64,000 nt of DNA from an uncultured bacterium (GCA_938075305.1 CALJGV010000019.1:49651-113650); one strand, 5' to 3'. Shown: positions 47,430-56,199, counted from the first letter of the stretch. Notes: generated from the sequence alone by a model not told the origin. Made by a program: numbers and translations.

Positions 47430-48182
47430 TCAATTCTCGGCGCGCAGGGTCATGCCCCCGGACTGGCGCAGCTCCAGCCGATATCGCTGGCCCGCACGTG
47501 CTTCCACGGACGGCGCCTCGGCCTGGATGGCGCGGACCCCCAGCCGCTCCGCCGCAGCAGGGTCGTTGGCGTAGTCCCAGACCCGTTCGAAGAGGTCGGT
47601 GTAGAGGGGGTCCGGCAGGTCGTCCCCCGTGAAGGGGAGGGGGTGCTTGTTGATCGAGTCGAGCTCGACGCCCTCCTCGGGCGCCAGCTCCTCGGAGAAC
47701 ATCCGCTGGAGCAGGCAGATCGAGGTCCCCCGCAACGGGTCACCCTCCTCCACGTAGGTGTCGCTGAACTTCACGACGATGCCCTCGACGTAGAGCCGCG
47801 TCCCGGGGAGGGTGACCTCCTTTCCCGGCCCGATGGGTTCCCCGTCGGGGTCGAGCTCGGTGAAGAGGACCTCGGTCTCGATCTCGCCAGCGCCCCCGCT
47901 GGCGGGCCCCTGGCGGAGGACCTCGATGCGAGCGATCCGGTGATCGAGCTGGAGGAGCTGACGGGCGAGCTCGAGCCGGGAGACCTCCGCCTCCAGGGAC
48001 TCGACGGCCTTGTCCAGGGCCTCGATGCGGACCGCCTTCTGCCCGTTGTCCATCTCAAGGTGGGCGATCCGGTCGTCCCGGACCCGAAGTGCGCGCGTGG
48101 CCTCCGTGGACCGGTCGTAGTAGATGAAGCTCCAGAAGGCGGCGAGGAGGGCGAATGAGCCTAGGACGAGGTTGCGGACCAT
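47430..48182 (-). CDS. Membrane-anchored coiled-coil protein, 250 aa
   Basis: I do not recognise this as a named family. It starts at the ATG of MVRNLVLGSFALLAAFWSFIYY, a single N-terminal anchor that could also be an uncleaved signal. A heptad coiled coil follows (about residues 25-85: AHLEMDNGQKAVRIEALDKA, VESLEAEVSRLELA), then a globular periplasmic part (about 90-250) with beta-strands (RLYVEGIVVKFSD) and a helical end. The topology is cytoplasmic N-terminus with the globular part outside. Similar short proteins occur in planctomycetes, but I cannot name their role. It is divergent from the DinB gene, 155 bp away. Confidence 0.7.
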   Translation of the reverse strand: MVRNLVLGSFALLAAFWSFIYYDRSTEATRALRVRDDRIAHLEMDNGQKAVRIEALDKAVESLEAEVSRLELARQLLQLDHRIARIEVLRQGPASGGAGEIETEVLFTELDPDGEPIGPGKEVTLPGTRLYVEGIVVKFSDTYVEEGDPLRGTSICLLQRMFSEELAPEEGVELDSINKHPLPFTGDDLPDPLYTDLFERVWDYANDPAAAERLGVRAIQAEAPSVEARAGQRYRLELRQSGGMTLRAEN

Positions 48183-48337
48183 TTGGGGTGCGGTGTTGGC
48201 GTGTTCTGACCGAAGGGGATTGTAGCGGCCTAGCAGGGCGCATTGGCGGCCCCGTGGACCGGCAGACTCCTTGGGGCCCAGGGTTCGACGGTATGTGTCG
48301 AACATCGGTCCAAACCCTGCGCCGTCTCCCCAATCCA

Positions 48338-48850
48338 ATGAATCCCGACCTTCTCATCGGCCGCCTGGAGGCTTTTGCCTACCAGCTACGTCAGCTCGTT
48401 CAGGGCCTTCCCTCCGATCAGGCCCGCTGGCGGCCCGCCGAGGGCGGAATGTCGGTGCTGGAGATCGTCGGGAACCTGTGTGATCGAGAGGTGCTGGACT
48501 TCCGACCGAGGCTGGAGTTGACCCTGCGTGACCCCGAGAAGCCGTGGCCGCGGGTCGAGGCCGACGACGGCCTGGACGAGCTGAACTACAACGAGCGCAA
48601 GCTCGACCGGGAGGCCGAGAAGTTCCAGCGCGAGCGGCTCAAGAGCGTGCAGTGGCTCAAGGGGCTGGGCGCTGCCAACTGGACCGCGACCCACGAGGAG
48701 CCGAAGCTCGGCCCGATCCGCGCCGGTGACCTGCTGGTCTCCTGGGCGAGCTACGACGCGATCATGACCAAGATGATCGCCCGACGGAGCTTCGACCTGT
48801 CCCAGCGCGATGCGCCGGGCTTTGTCGCGACCTACGCCGGGGAGTGGTAG
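48338..48850 (+). CDS. DinB-superfamily protein
   Basis: A 170-aa four-helix-bundle protein of the DinB/YfiT fold. It starts at the ATG of MNPDLLIGRLEAFAYQLRQL; the longer upstream frame lies in the divergent promoter region. Conserved features are ARWRPAEGGMSVLEIVGNLCDREV, where the usual metal-ligand histidine (typically WS..EIxxHlxd) is replaced by Asn-Leu-Cys, and LLVSWASYDAIM in place of the downstream H-x-x-H. Loss of the histidines suggests the protein no longer binds a metal. Its role is unknown; relatives use bacillithiol or mycothiol-type thiols. Confidence 0.75.
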   Translation: MNPDLLIGRLEAFAYQLRQLVQGLPSDQARWRPAEGGMSVLEIVGNLCDREVLDFRPRLELTLRDPEKPWPRVEADDGLDELNYNERKLDREAEKFQRERLKSVQWLKGLGAANWTATHEEPKLGPIRAGDLLVSWASYDAIMTKMIARRSFDLSQRDAPGFVATYAGEW

Positions 48851-48891
48851 GGGTGTAGCAATCGGTCTCAGGGGGCAAAAAAAGCGGCCCA

Positions 48892-49115
48892 ATGCCTGAG
48901 AACGAGTCTCAATCGCGTAGTCTTCCGGCGGAGGCGCCCGACCGGCGAGGCCCACGCGCTGGCGCGGAGGCCGCGGCATCTGGGGGCGGCACGATCCGCT
49001 GGGAAAGAAGAAGAAGAGCAGCCCCAAGGGGGGCCTGAAGAAGAAGTGCTGCGACAAGCCCCTGCGCAAGATGTGCAAGCGGTGCCCGCGGCGCGCGACC
49101 TGCTCGCTGGGCTGA
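48892..49115 (+). other. Possible small Lys/Cys-rich protein split between two frames
   Basis: A stretch of unusual coding appearance in the 386-bp gap before the E1 gene. From ATG 48892 one frame reads about 48 residues (MPENESQSRSLPAEAPDRR onward). A second frame, open from 48921 to the TGA at 49113, encodes GKKKKSSPKGGLKKKCCDKP followed by LRKMCKRCPRRATCSLG. The latter, with CC...K...CKRCP, looks like a family of tiny Lys/Cys-rich bacterial proteins I have seen elsewhere; that is memory, not a search. It has no ATG, GTG or TTG before the cysteine motif. A single -1 shift (or +2) in the AAG-rich run near 49000-49020 would join the leader to the motif. It may instead be an assembly error, a programmed shift or chance. 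Confidence 0.35.
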
Positions 49116-49236
49116 CGGGAGAGGGATGCTCCGAAGCGCGACGGCCGGAGGCTCTCGCGTCTGAGCGCCCCGGACCGGTGGCGCTGGCGCTACCCTCCGA
49201 CCCCATGGTTCGACCCCGGCCGCAGGAGAAGATTCG

Positions 49237-51477
49237 ATGAGCACCAACCGCGTTGCCGTGGTGGAGGGGAACCTCGACGCCTACCTTGAGTCGGCCGAGG
49301 CCGCCCCCAGGCTGCTCGGGCCGGGTGACCCCCTCCGGGTGGGGACGACCCTCACGGCTCGCGTGGCGGTGCAGCTCTGGGAGGACCAGATCCTCTCGCG
49401 GTGCCTCGACGTCGCGGCCCGGGACCTCAAGCGGGACGGCGAGGGCTTCTACACCATCAGCAGCGCCGGGCACGAGCAGAACGCCATCGTTGGCGCCCAG
49501 CTGCGCACCAGCGACCCGACGTTCTTGCACTATCGTTCCGGCGCCTTCATGGCGTCGCGCCTGCGCCAGGTGGATGACGGCACGCCGCTCTTCGACACGC
49601 TCCTCAGCTTCTGTGCGGCCAAGGACGACCCGGTCTCCTCGGGGCGGCACAAGGTCTGGGGCTCCAAGGAGACCTGGGTCCCGCCGCAGACCAGCACGAT
49701 CGCGAGCCACGTCCCGAAGGCGGTGGGCGCGGCCTACTCGCTCCGTCGTGCGGCCAGGCTCGGGATCGACACGGGGCTGCCCGAGGACGCGATCACCTGC
49801 TGCACCTTCGGCGATGCCAGCGTGAACCATGCCACCGCGCTCTCGGGCATCAACTCCGCCCGTTACGCGTGGCGGCGCATGAACCCCACCCCGGTGCTCT
49901 TCGTCTGCGAGGACAACCAGCGCGGCATCAGCGTCGAGACACCCCGGCGTTGGATCCGGGACTTCTTCTCCAGACTCGAACACCTCCGGTACTTCGAGGC
50001 GTCGGGTGAGCTCGAGGAGATGTGGGACACGGTCTCCCTGGCGATCCAGACCTGCCGGACCACCCGGCAGCCCACGTTCCTGCGCCTGCGGTGCCACCGC
50101 CTCTGGGGCCACGCGGGGAGCGACGTTCAGTCGGCGTACATGTCACAGGAGGAGATCGAGGAATCGGAGGCGCGGGACCCTGTGCTCACCAACGCCCGGC
50201 GGCTGGTGGAGAGCGGCGCCGCGACCCCCGAGCAGCTGCGCGAGATCGTTCGCACGACCCGCGACCGGGTGCGCGCTGGATCCCAGGAGGCGCGCCGCCG
50301 ACCTCGACTCACAAGCGCCGCCGAGGTCATCGAGCCCCTCGCCCCGGAGGCCCCCGACGCCTGGAGAGCGGCCGCGACCGCGGCGATCCCGATGGAGGAG
50401 CGCGACGCGGTCTTCGGCGCGCGCCTGCCGGAGAAGGCGAAGGCGCCCACGAGGCGGACCCTCGGCGCCCGTATCAACGACGCCCTGCACGATGAGATGA
50501 TCCGGCGCCAGGGCATGATCTGCTTCGGCGAGGACGTCGGCCGCAAGGGGGGGGTGTACGGGATCACCCAGAACCTCCAGGCCCAGTTCGGTCGGTCCCG
50601 CTGCTTCGACACGCTGCTGGACGAGACCACCATCCTCGGCGTGGCCCAGGGGGCCTCGCTCGTGGGGCTGCTCCCGGTCCCCGAGATCCCCTACCTCGCC
50701 TACCTCCACAACGCGATCGACCAGATCCGGGGTGAGGCGTGCTCGCTGCAGTTCTTCAGCGACCGGCAGTTCGCCAACCCGATGGTCGTGCGGATCGCCG
50801 GCCTCGCGTACCAGCGCGGCTTCGGCGGTCACTTCCACAACGACAACTCCATCGGCGCCCTGCGGGAGATTCCTGGGCTCACGATCGCGTGCCCGTCCAA
50901 CGGGGCAGACGCGGCCCGGATGCTGCGCGGCTCGCTGGCCATGGCCCAGGAGTCGGGCCGCGTCGTGGTCTTCCTGGAACCCATCGCGCTCTACCACATG
51001 CGGGACCTCTACGAGGAGGGGGACGGGCTCTGGCTCAGCGACTATCCGGTGCCGGACGGCTCCGCGGGCTCGGCGCTGCTTCCCGGCGAGGTCGGGATCG
51101 CGCACGCCGAGCACGGCGACGTGCTCGTCGTCACCTACGCCAACGGCTACCGGCTCGCCTTGAGGGCGGCGCGTCAGCTCGAGGCGCAGGGGGTCAAGGC
51201 GCGGATCATGGACGTACGCTGGCTCAACCCCCTTCCGATGGATGAGATCCTGACCCACGCGGAGGACTGCGGCGCGGTCCTCGTCGCTGACGAGTGCCGC
51301 GCGACGGGCGCAGGGATCGCCGACGCGGTGATCAGCGGCCTGGTGGAGCGCGGCTACTCGGGGCGCATGCGCACCGTCCGAAGCGCGGACACCTTCATCC
51401 CCCTTGGGCCTGCCGCAGACCTGGTCCTCCTCTCCGAGGACGACATCGTCGCCGGCGTGAAGGAGGTGCTCTCATGA
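49237..51477 (+). CDS. Fused E1 alpha-beta 2-oxoacid dehydrogenase (thiamine-diphosphate dependent)
   Basis: A 746-residue protein joining both halves of the E1 component that other bacteria make as two subunits. Residues about 45-365 are E1 alpha-like: TFGDASVNHATALSGINSA (Gly192-Asp-Ala replaces the ThDP-binding GDG), with VCEDNQRGIS completing the motif. Residues about 405-746 are E1 beta-like: CFGEDVGRKGGVYGITQ, PEIPYLAYLHNAIDQIRGE, VLVVTYANGYRLALRAARQL. It should decarboxylate a 2-oxo acid (branched-chain or pyruvate) and acylate a lipoyl partner. No E2 or E3 gene is in view. The start is ATG 49237 behind AGGAG. Its stop overlaps the start of a FabD-like gene (ATGA), so the two are co-translated. 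Confidence 0.87.
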   Translation: MSTNRVAVVEGNLDAYLESAEAAPRLLGPGDPLRVGTTLTARVAVQLWEDQILSRCLDVAARDLKRDGEGFYTISSAGHEQNAIVGAQLRTSDPTFLHYRSGAFMASRLRQVDDGTPLFDTLLSFCAAKDDPVSSGRHKVWGSKETWVPPQTSTIASHVPKAVGAAYSLRRAARLGIDTGLPEDAITCCTFGDASVNHATALSGINSARYAWRRMNPTPVLFVCEDNQRGISVETPRRWIRDFFSRLEHLRYFEASGELEEMWDTVSLAIQTCRTTRQPTFLRLRCHRLWGHAGSDVQSAYMSQEEIEESEARDPVLTNARRLVESGAATPEQLREIVRTTRDRVRAGSQEARRRPRLTSAAEVIEPLAPEAPDAWRAAATAAIPMEERDAVFGARLPEKAKAPTRRTLGARINDALHDEMIRRQGMICFGEDVGRKGGVYGITQNLQAQFGRSRCFDTLLDETTILGVAQGASLVGLLPVPEIPYLAYLHNAIDQIRGEACSLQFFSDRQFANPMVVRIAGLAYQRGFGGHFHNDNSIGALREIPGLTIACPSNGADAARMLRGSLAMAQESGRVVVFLEPIALYHMRDLYEEGDGLWLSDYPVPDGSAGSALLPGEVGIAHAEHGDVLVVTYANGYRLALRAARQLEAQGVKARIMDVRWLNPLPMDEILTHAEDCGAVLVADECRATGAGIADAVISGLVERGYSGRMRTVRSADTFIPLGPAADLVLLSEDDIVAGVKEVLS

Positions 51478-52472
51478 GCCGCGCGGTCATCCTCTGCCCC
51501 GGGCGCGGGTCCTACACGGAAGCCTCCCTCGGATCCCTGGATCCCGACCACGAGTTCGTGCGGATCGCCGAGCAGTGCCGCGGAGACCTCGGGCTCGAGC
51601 CGCTCCTTTCCCTCGACCGTGCGGACCGCTTCGAACCCGCGCGGCACCTGCGGCCGGCGCACGTATCGCCCTTGATCCTGGTCAAGGCCATGATCGACGC
51701 GGCGGCGGCCAGCGAGGAGCACGAGATCGTCGCGGTGGGTGGGAACTCCCTGGGCTGGTACATCGCGCTCTGCCTCGCCGGAGCCGTCACGTTCGAGGAG
51801 GGGTTCCGGGTCGTCCAGCGCATGTCGCTGCTCCAGGAGGAGTACGCGGACGGTGGCCAGGTGCTCTATCCGCGGGTCGACGAGGATTGGAGGCCCGATC
51901 CCGAGCTCGAGGCGTCCATCGAGGCGACCTTGGCATCCTCGGTGGGAGAGGCCATGCGCTCCATCGAGCTGGGCGGGTTCGCCGTGCTCGCGGGCTCCCA
52001 GGTCGGCGTGAAGCACCTGCTCTCGGACCTTCCCAAGGTACGCTTCGGCCCGGCGACTTACCCGATCCGCCTGGCGCAGCACGGCCCCTACCACACGCAC
52101 CTTGCAGCTCCCGTGGCCGAGGCCGCGGCGCAGGAGTTCAGGGACCTGGAGATGAGCGCCCCGCGGGTCGCCCTGATCGACGGTCGTGGCCGTCGGCACT
52201 CGCCGTGGTCCACCGATCTGGGAGCGCTGAAGGAGTACACCTTCGGCCACCAGGTGAGCGCGCCCTTCGACTTCACGGCCACGGTCCGGGTCGCCCTGCG
52301 TGAATTCGCCCCCGAGGCCATCGTCCTCCCCGGCCCTGGGAACACCCTGGGCGGCATCGTGGGGCAGGTCCTCGTCGCCGAGGGCTGGTCGGGGATCTCC
52401 TCGAAGGGGGACTTCCTCGCCGCGCAGGCGGGGGCGGCTCCCCTCGTTCGGAGCATGGGGTTGGGCCGCTAG
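51474..52472 (+). CDS. FabD-like acyltransferase
   Basis: A 332-aa protein with the alpha/beta-hydrolase-like acyltransferase fold of malonyl-CoA:ACP transacylase. The nucleophile is Ser92 in VGGNSLGWYIALCLAG (usual GHSLGE). His207 in QHGPYHTHLA is the active-site partner (usual GAFHSPLM). The N-terminal VILCPGRGSYTEASLG corresponds to the FPGQGSQ segment. It starts at ATG 51474, overlapping the stop of the E1 fusion gene by four bases. The usual malonate-binding arginine region (QRM) seems present as RVVQRMSLLQEE. Its acyl substrate is unknown; pairing with an E1 suggests it moves an acyl group produced from a 2-oxo acid. Confidence 0.8.
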   Translation: MSRAVILCPGRGSYTEASLGSLDPDHEFVRIAEQCRGDLGLEPLLSLDRADRFEPARHLRPAHVSPLILVKAMIDAAAASEEHEIVAVGGNSLGWYIALCLAGAVTFEEGFRVVQRMSLLQEEYADGGQVLYPRVDEDWRPDPELEASIEATLASSVGEAMRSIELGGFAVLAGSQVGVKHLLSDLPKVRFGPATYPIRLAQHGPYHTHLAAPVAEAAAQEFRDLEMSAPRVALIDGRGRRHSPWSTDLGALKEYTFGHQVSAPFDFTATVRVALREFAPEAIVLPGPGNTLGGIVGQVLVAEGWSGISSKGDFLAAQAGAAPLVRSMGLGR

Positions 52473-52648
52473 CTCGGCCCGGCGGCTTCCAGCTTCGCGA
52501 TCCGATCCTCGAGGTCGGCGGCCTCGCGGGTCTTCTCCGCGAACCCCTTGATGTCGCCGCGGCGCTGAAGGTCGACGGCCTCCGCCATCAGGCGCTCGTA
52601 GTCGCGGCGGAGCTTCGCCGCGGGGTCGCGCTTCTTGAATCCGAACAT
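52469..52648 (-). CDS. Small Lacal_2735/DUF6435-family protein
   Basis: A 59-residue helical protein beginning MFGFKKRDPAAKLRRDYERL and continuing MAEAVDLQRRGDIKGFAEKT. This pattern of a short hydrophobic MFGF(F/K)K start, a Lys-rich turn and two helices matches the Lacal_2735 / DUF6435 family of conserved small proteins, as far as I recall. The function is unknown. It is convergent with the FabD-like gene and overlaps its end by four bases. The frame upstream to 52774 looks non-coding. Confidence 0.82.
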   Translation of the reverse strand: MFGFKKRDPAAKLRRDYERLMAEAVDLQRRGDIKGFAEKTREAADLEDRIAKLEAAGPS

Positions 52649-52857
52649 GGCATGGGGTTCGCACCGCGGACGGAGGAGGATGAGCCGAAGGCGATGGGTG
52701 TCGATGCCCGGCGTATCGGGGTGAGAGGGTCCCGGCGCCGGTCTCAGTTTGAGTTGGGACAGGGGAAATTGCACTGGTCAGATTCCCACCGCTCATCTCA
52801 GATGACTGTGACTTTTCGTCCTCTCTCTTTGAGTCTCGATTGCCCCCTTCAGCTTTG

Positions 52858-54651
52858 ATGATTCGCTCCAGCCTTCTAGCTCTCTCGCTCGTATCCGTCG
52901 CCTCCGGGCAGACCACTTACCAAGTCCCGCTGACCTACAACTTCAACGGCATCGTGCATGTCGGTGAGAGTGGGCTCCCCGACTCCTTGACCGGTTATCG
53001 CTCCATCTCGGACCGCGGGCTCGACTTCTCGGCCGGTATCCCCAGCGACCCCCTGATCAACGGATACAGCCTCGTGAACACGGCCGGGGCGCTCGACATC
53101 GTCCACCTCGGGAACCGCAACACGGTGTCTGGTGGTATCTGGGCCTTCCAGGCGACCGCCAATGGCGATGGCATCGGTGTTCAGCCGACCTGGCTCACGA
53201 CTGTGGACCAGTCCACGCCTCAAACGACGACGCTGGCCACGCCCATCATGATGGAGGCCACCTCGACGGCTTCGTTCCTGATGCAGGTCAGTGACGGGGG
53301 CGGCACGTGTGACGTGCTGTTTGGGTTCCAGAGCGGCGCCACCACGACCGGCCAGATTGGCGCCGGCGACTGGTTCGGCGGCGTCTTCCCCGGAACGGAC
53401 TTCGTGGACCAGGCTAACCCCGCGGTCAACCTCTCCATCACCGAGGCCACGGTCAACCTGAGTGGCTTCGCGGGCGAGATGCTCACGTCGATCACCTTCC
53501 AGAACGCGAGCAACCAGAACGCGGGCTACGCGATCCTCGCGGCCAACGTCACCGTCGACTCGCGCATCGTGGTCGAGAACCCGGTCGCGCTGAACTACAA
53601 CTTCAACGGCATCGTCCACGACACCGAGGGCAGCGCCCCCGACGACCTGAACGGCTACCGGTCCATCTCCGACCGCGGACTCAACTTCTCGGCCGGGATC
53701 CCCGCCGAGCCGCTCCTCGACGGTTACGTCCTCGTCGACGAGGCCGGGGAGCTCGACATCGTGCACCTCGGGAACCGAGACACGGTGGCCGGCGGCGCGC
53801 ACGTCTTCCAGGCCACTGCGAACGGAGACGACACCGGCGTCCAGCCCAGCTGGCTCCCCAACGTCGACCAGAGCGGCCCGCAGACCACGACCCTCGCCGC
53901 GCCGATCGAGATCGCCGCTTCCTCGGAGGCCAAGTTCCTCTACCAGATCAGCAACGGCGGCGGTTCCTTCGACGTGACCTTCGGCTTCCAGAGCGGCGGC
54001 ACCGGCACGGCGACCCTTAGCGGCGGTGACTGGTTCGGCGGCACGTTCCTGGGGACCGACCGGGTCGACTTCGGCGCGCCGGGTGCCAACCTCAGCATCA
54101 CGGAGGGCACGGTCGACCTCTCGGTCGCCGCGGGCCAGATCCTGACGTCGATCACGTTCAGCAACCGCTCCAACACGGGCGCGGGCTACGCGATCCTCGC
54201 CTGCAACGTGACCACCTTCTCGCTGGGCTCCAACTACTGCGGCCCGGCCGTGGCCAACTCGACCGGCAACCCCGGCTCGATCTCGGCCGAGGGTAGCCCG
54301 TCCGCGGCGGCGAACAACGTCACCCTGACGGTCTCTGACCTCCCGGCCAACGCCTTCGGATTCTTCCTGACCAGCCAGACGACGGCCAACATCGCGAACC
54401 CCGGTGGCAGCCAGGGCAACCTCTGCCTCGGCGGCGCGATCGGACGCTTCGTGGGTCCCGGCCAGATCAAGAACTCCGGCGCCGGCGGCACGTTCGACCT
54501 CGTGCTCGACCTCACCCAGCAGCCCTCCCCGACGGGCTTCGTTTCGGTCCAGCCGGGCGAGTCCTGGAACTTCCAGGCCTGGCACCGCGACGCCGTGGGT
54601 GGCTCGGTGACGTCGAACTTCACCGACGGCCTCACGATCTCCTTCCTGTGA
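52858..54651 (+). CDS. Exported two-repeat protein with shared C-terminal domain
   Basis: A 597-aa secreted protein, starting at ATG 52858 (MIRSSLLALSLVSVASGQ is the signal peptide); an in-frame TTG at 52840 is less likely. Two repeats of about 215 residues follow (about 24-243 and 244-456). They share NYNFNGIVH-, GYRSISDRGL-FSAGIP, LDIVHLGNR and GDWFGG. The last 140 residues (SNYCGPAVANSTGNPGSIS to GLTISFL) are the same domain that ends the protein at 27985-29145. The repeats look like beta-sandwich modules. The role is unknown; a surface or adhesion protein is plausible. A hairpin terminator follows. Confidence 0.75.
   Translation: MIRSSLLALSLVSVASGQTTYQVPLTYNFNGIVHVGESGLPDSLTGYRSISDRGLDFSAGIPSDPLINGYSLVNTAGALDIVHLGNRNTVSGGIWAFQATANGDGIGVQPTWLTTVDQSTPQTTTLATPIMMEATSTASFLMQVSDGGGTCDVLFGFQSGATTTGQIGAGDWFGGVFPGTDFVDQANPAVNLSITEATVNLSGFAGEMLTSITFQNASNQNAGYAILAANVTVDSRIVVENPVALNYNFNGIVHDTEGSAPDDLNGYRSISDRGLNFSAGIPAEPLLDGYVLVDEAGELDIVHLGNRDTVAGGAHVFQATANGDDTGVQPSWLPNVDQSGPQTTTLAAPIEIAASSEAKFLYQISNGGGSFDVTFGFQSGGTGTATLSGGDWFGGTFLGTDRVDFGAPGANLSITEGTVDLSVAAGQILTSITFSNRSNTGAGYAILACNVTTFSLGSNYCGPAVANSTGNPGSISAEGSPSAAANNVTLTVSDLPANAFGFFLTSQTTANIANPGGSQGNLCLGGAIGRFVGPGQIKNSGAGGTFDLVLDLTQQPSPTGFVSVQPGESWNFQAWHRDAVGGSVTSNFTDGLTISFL
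52930..54228 (+). repeat. Tandem in-gene duplication, two units of about 650 bp
   Basis: Unit one spans roughly 52930-53589 and unit two roughly 53590-54228, encoding the two repeats of the exported protein. The units are clearly similar at protein level but differ at many codons, so the duplication is old rather than recent. Confidence 0.75.
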
Positions 54652-54693
54652 TCTGACGCCTCCGGTCGCGCCGGATCGGCGTGATCGCTCGAG

Positions 54694-54732
54694 CGCCCGC
54701 AGCTCCACCTCGGAGCTGCGGGCGTTCTTATT
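54694..54732 (+). terminator. Hairpin terminator after the two-repeat protein gene
   Basis: A perfect 13-bp stem, CGCCCGCAGCTCC (54694-54706) with GGAGCTGCGGGCG (54712-54724), around ACCTC, followed by TTCTTATT. It lies 43 bases after the stop codon. The T-rich tail overlaps the stop codon of the convergent monooxygenase gene. Confidence 0.85.
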
Positions 54733-55735
54733 GGTCCCTGGAGGCCTCTGCCCACGCGTCCGCGAAGGAGCGGACGACCTCGGCGGCGGGGACCACCTCC
54801 TCGATGGAGCCGGCGCTCTTGCCGGCCTGCCACACGTCCTTGTAGGTGACGCCCTTCTTGATCGTCTGCTTGAGCTCGCGCAGGGAGCGAAGGGCGTAGA
54901 ACGTGCGCATCCAGTGCTTGGTACGGCGCCCCTTCAGGAGCCGCCGGGCGATGGGGCCGGCCTTTGTGCCGACCCGCTGGACCAGCGGCGTGTTGATCAC
55001 GGCAACCGGGACGCCGGACAGGCGCTCGGTCAGCACGATGTCCTCCTCGCCCGCGTCGATGATGGCCTTCCAGTAGTCGGGGTGAACCTCGCACTCCTCC
55101 GTCGCGATGAAGCGGGTCCCCATCTGGACGGCCCCGTAGCCGAGCTGGAGGAGGCGCACGTACCCCGCCGGGTCGCCGACGCCGCCGGCCGCCACCAGGG
55201 GCAGCCCGAGGTCGCCGCACTCGTCGAGCAGGGCCTCGGGTGAGAGCGTCCCGGCGTGTCCGCCGGCTCGGTCGTTGACGCAGATGAGCCCGTCCACGCC
55301 GGCGTCCCTGGCCTTCTCGGCCCACCTGCGGGCGGTGACGTCGTGGAACACGGTCCCGCCCGCGGCGTGGACCTTGTCACACACCCAGCGCGGGTTGCCG
55401 AGCGCGGTCACGAAGAACCGGACGCCCTCCTCGAGGGCCTCGTCGATCCACCGCCGCATGCGGTTTTCGTAGGCCTTGGCGGACTTCTCGATGATGGCGT
55501 TGAAGCCCACGGGGCGGCCCCCGGAGAGGCGCTGGATCTCGCGCAGGCCCTCGCGGAAGTCGCGGCCGTGGACGTAGATGAGCGAGAGGGGCTGCACGAT
55601 GGCCATGGCGCCCGCCGCGGCCACAGCGCCCACCAGCTCGGGGTTGCTGCAGGGGTACATGGCCCCGCAGATGAGGGGGACCTCGGCGCCCGTGAGGGCG
55701 CAGAAGGCGTCGGTGGGGGAGGCGCTGTTGCTCAT
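54728..55735 (-). CDS. Nitronate monooxygenase-like flavin enzyme
   Basis: A 335-aa TIM-barrel FMN enzyme of the nitronate monooxygenase / 2-nitropropane dioxygenase group, also annotated as NAD(P)H-dependent flavin oxidoreductase. It shows [26 protein letters not shown] at the start, [16 protein letters not shown] ([15 protein letters not shown]) as the substrate histidine region, [30 protein letters not shown] for FMN phosphate binding, and [17 protein letters not shown] near the end. It detoxifies nitronates or acts as an enoyl reductase in related families. It overlaps the upstream DUF4442 gene by four bases, so the two form an operon. Confidence 0.88.
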   Translation of the reverse strand: MSNSASPTDAFCALTGAEVPLICGAMYPCSNPELVGAVAAAGAMAIVQPLSLIYVHGRDFREGLREIQRLSGGRPVGFNAIIEKSAKAYENRMRRWIDEALEEGVRFFVTALGNPRWVCDKVHAAGGTVFHDVTARRWAEKARDAGVDGLICVNDRAGGHAGTLSPEALLDECGDLGLPLVAAGGVGDPAGYVRLLQLGYGAVQMGTRFIATEECEVHPDYWKAIIDAGEEDIVLTERLSGVPVAVINTPLVQRVGTKAGPIARRLLKGRRTKHWMRTFYALRSLRELKQTIKKGVTYKDVWQAGKSAGSIEEVVPAAEVVRSFADAWAEASRDQ

Positions 55736-56199
55736 GACTTCACGGGGCCGATGCGCCAGGTGGCCGTGACGACCGCGACGGTGTCGCCGTCCTGGTCGGT
55801 GATCGGGGCGACCACGTCGAGTTCGCGTGCTTCAGGGGTGTTGGGCAGGTCGCACGAACACGCGGCGGTCAGGAGCCCGCGAGCCTTCTTGCGGTACTCG
55901 ATGCGCAGGCCGGTGACGATGCCCCGGGCACCCTCGGGGAGCCCGGCCAGGAGCGCGAGGCCGCTCGCCACCTCGCCCAGGTTGACGAGGGCGATCGCAT
56001 GGACGGAGCGGAGATGATTGCGAACTCGGCGCCGGTCCTTCATGGCGACGCGCGCGCGCCCGGGAGCGAGCTCGAGCACGATCGGTCGGATGGAGCCCGT
56101 GTAGGGCACCGCGCGTCCGAGCAGAACGCTGAAGAGCGCCCGGCCGAAGGGCCACCGCTGGGCGCGCTCCCAGCGGGCGAGGAGCTGCTTGCCGATCAT
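55732..56199 (-). CDS. DUF4442 hot-dog-fold thioesterase-like protein
   Basis: A 155-aa protein of the DUF4442 group, a single hot-dog domain related to acyl-CoA thioesterases. It starts [20 protein letters not shown] and carries [31 protein letters not shown], the family's core helix and loop. No catalytic Asp/Glu can be pointed to with certainty. It is the first gene of a pair with the monooxygenase (ATGA overlap), which suggests a shared lipid or acyl substrate; that is inference. Confidence 0.85.
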   Translation of the reverse strand: MIGKQLLARWERAQRWPFGRALFSVLLGRAVPYTGSIRPIVLELAPGRARVAMKDRRRVRNHLRSVHAIALVNLGEVASGLALLAGLPEGARGIVTGLRIEYRKKARGLLTAACSCDLPNTPEARELDVVAPITDQDGDTVAVVTATWRIGPVKS

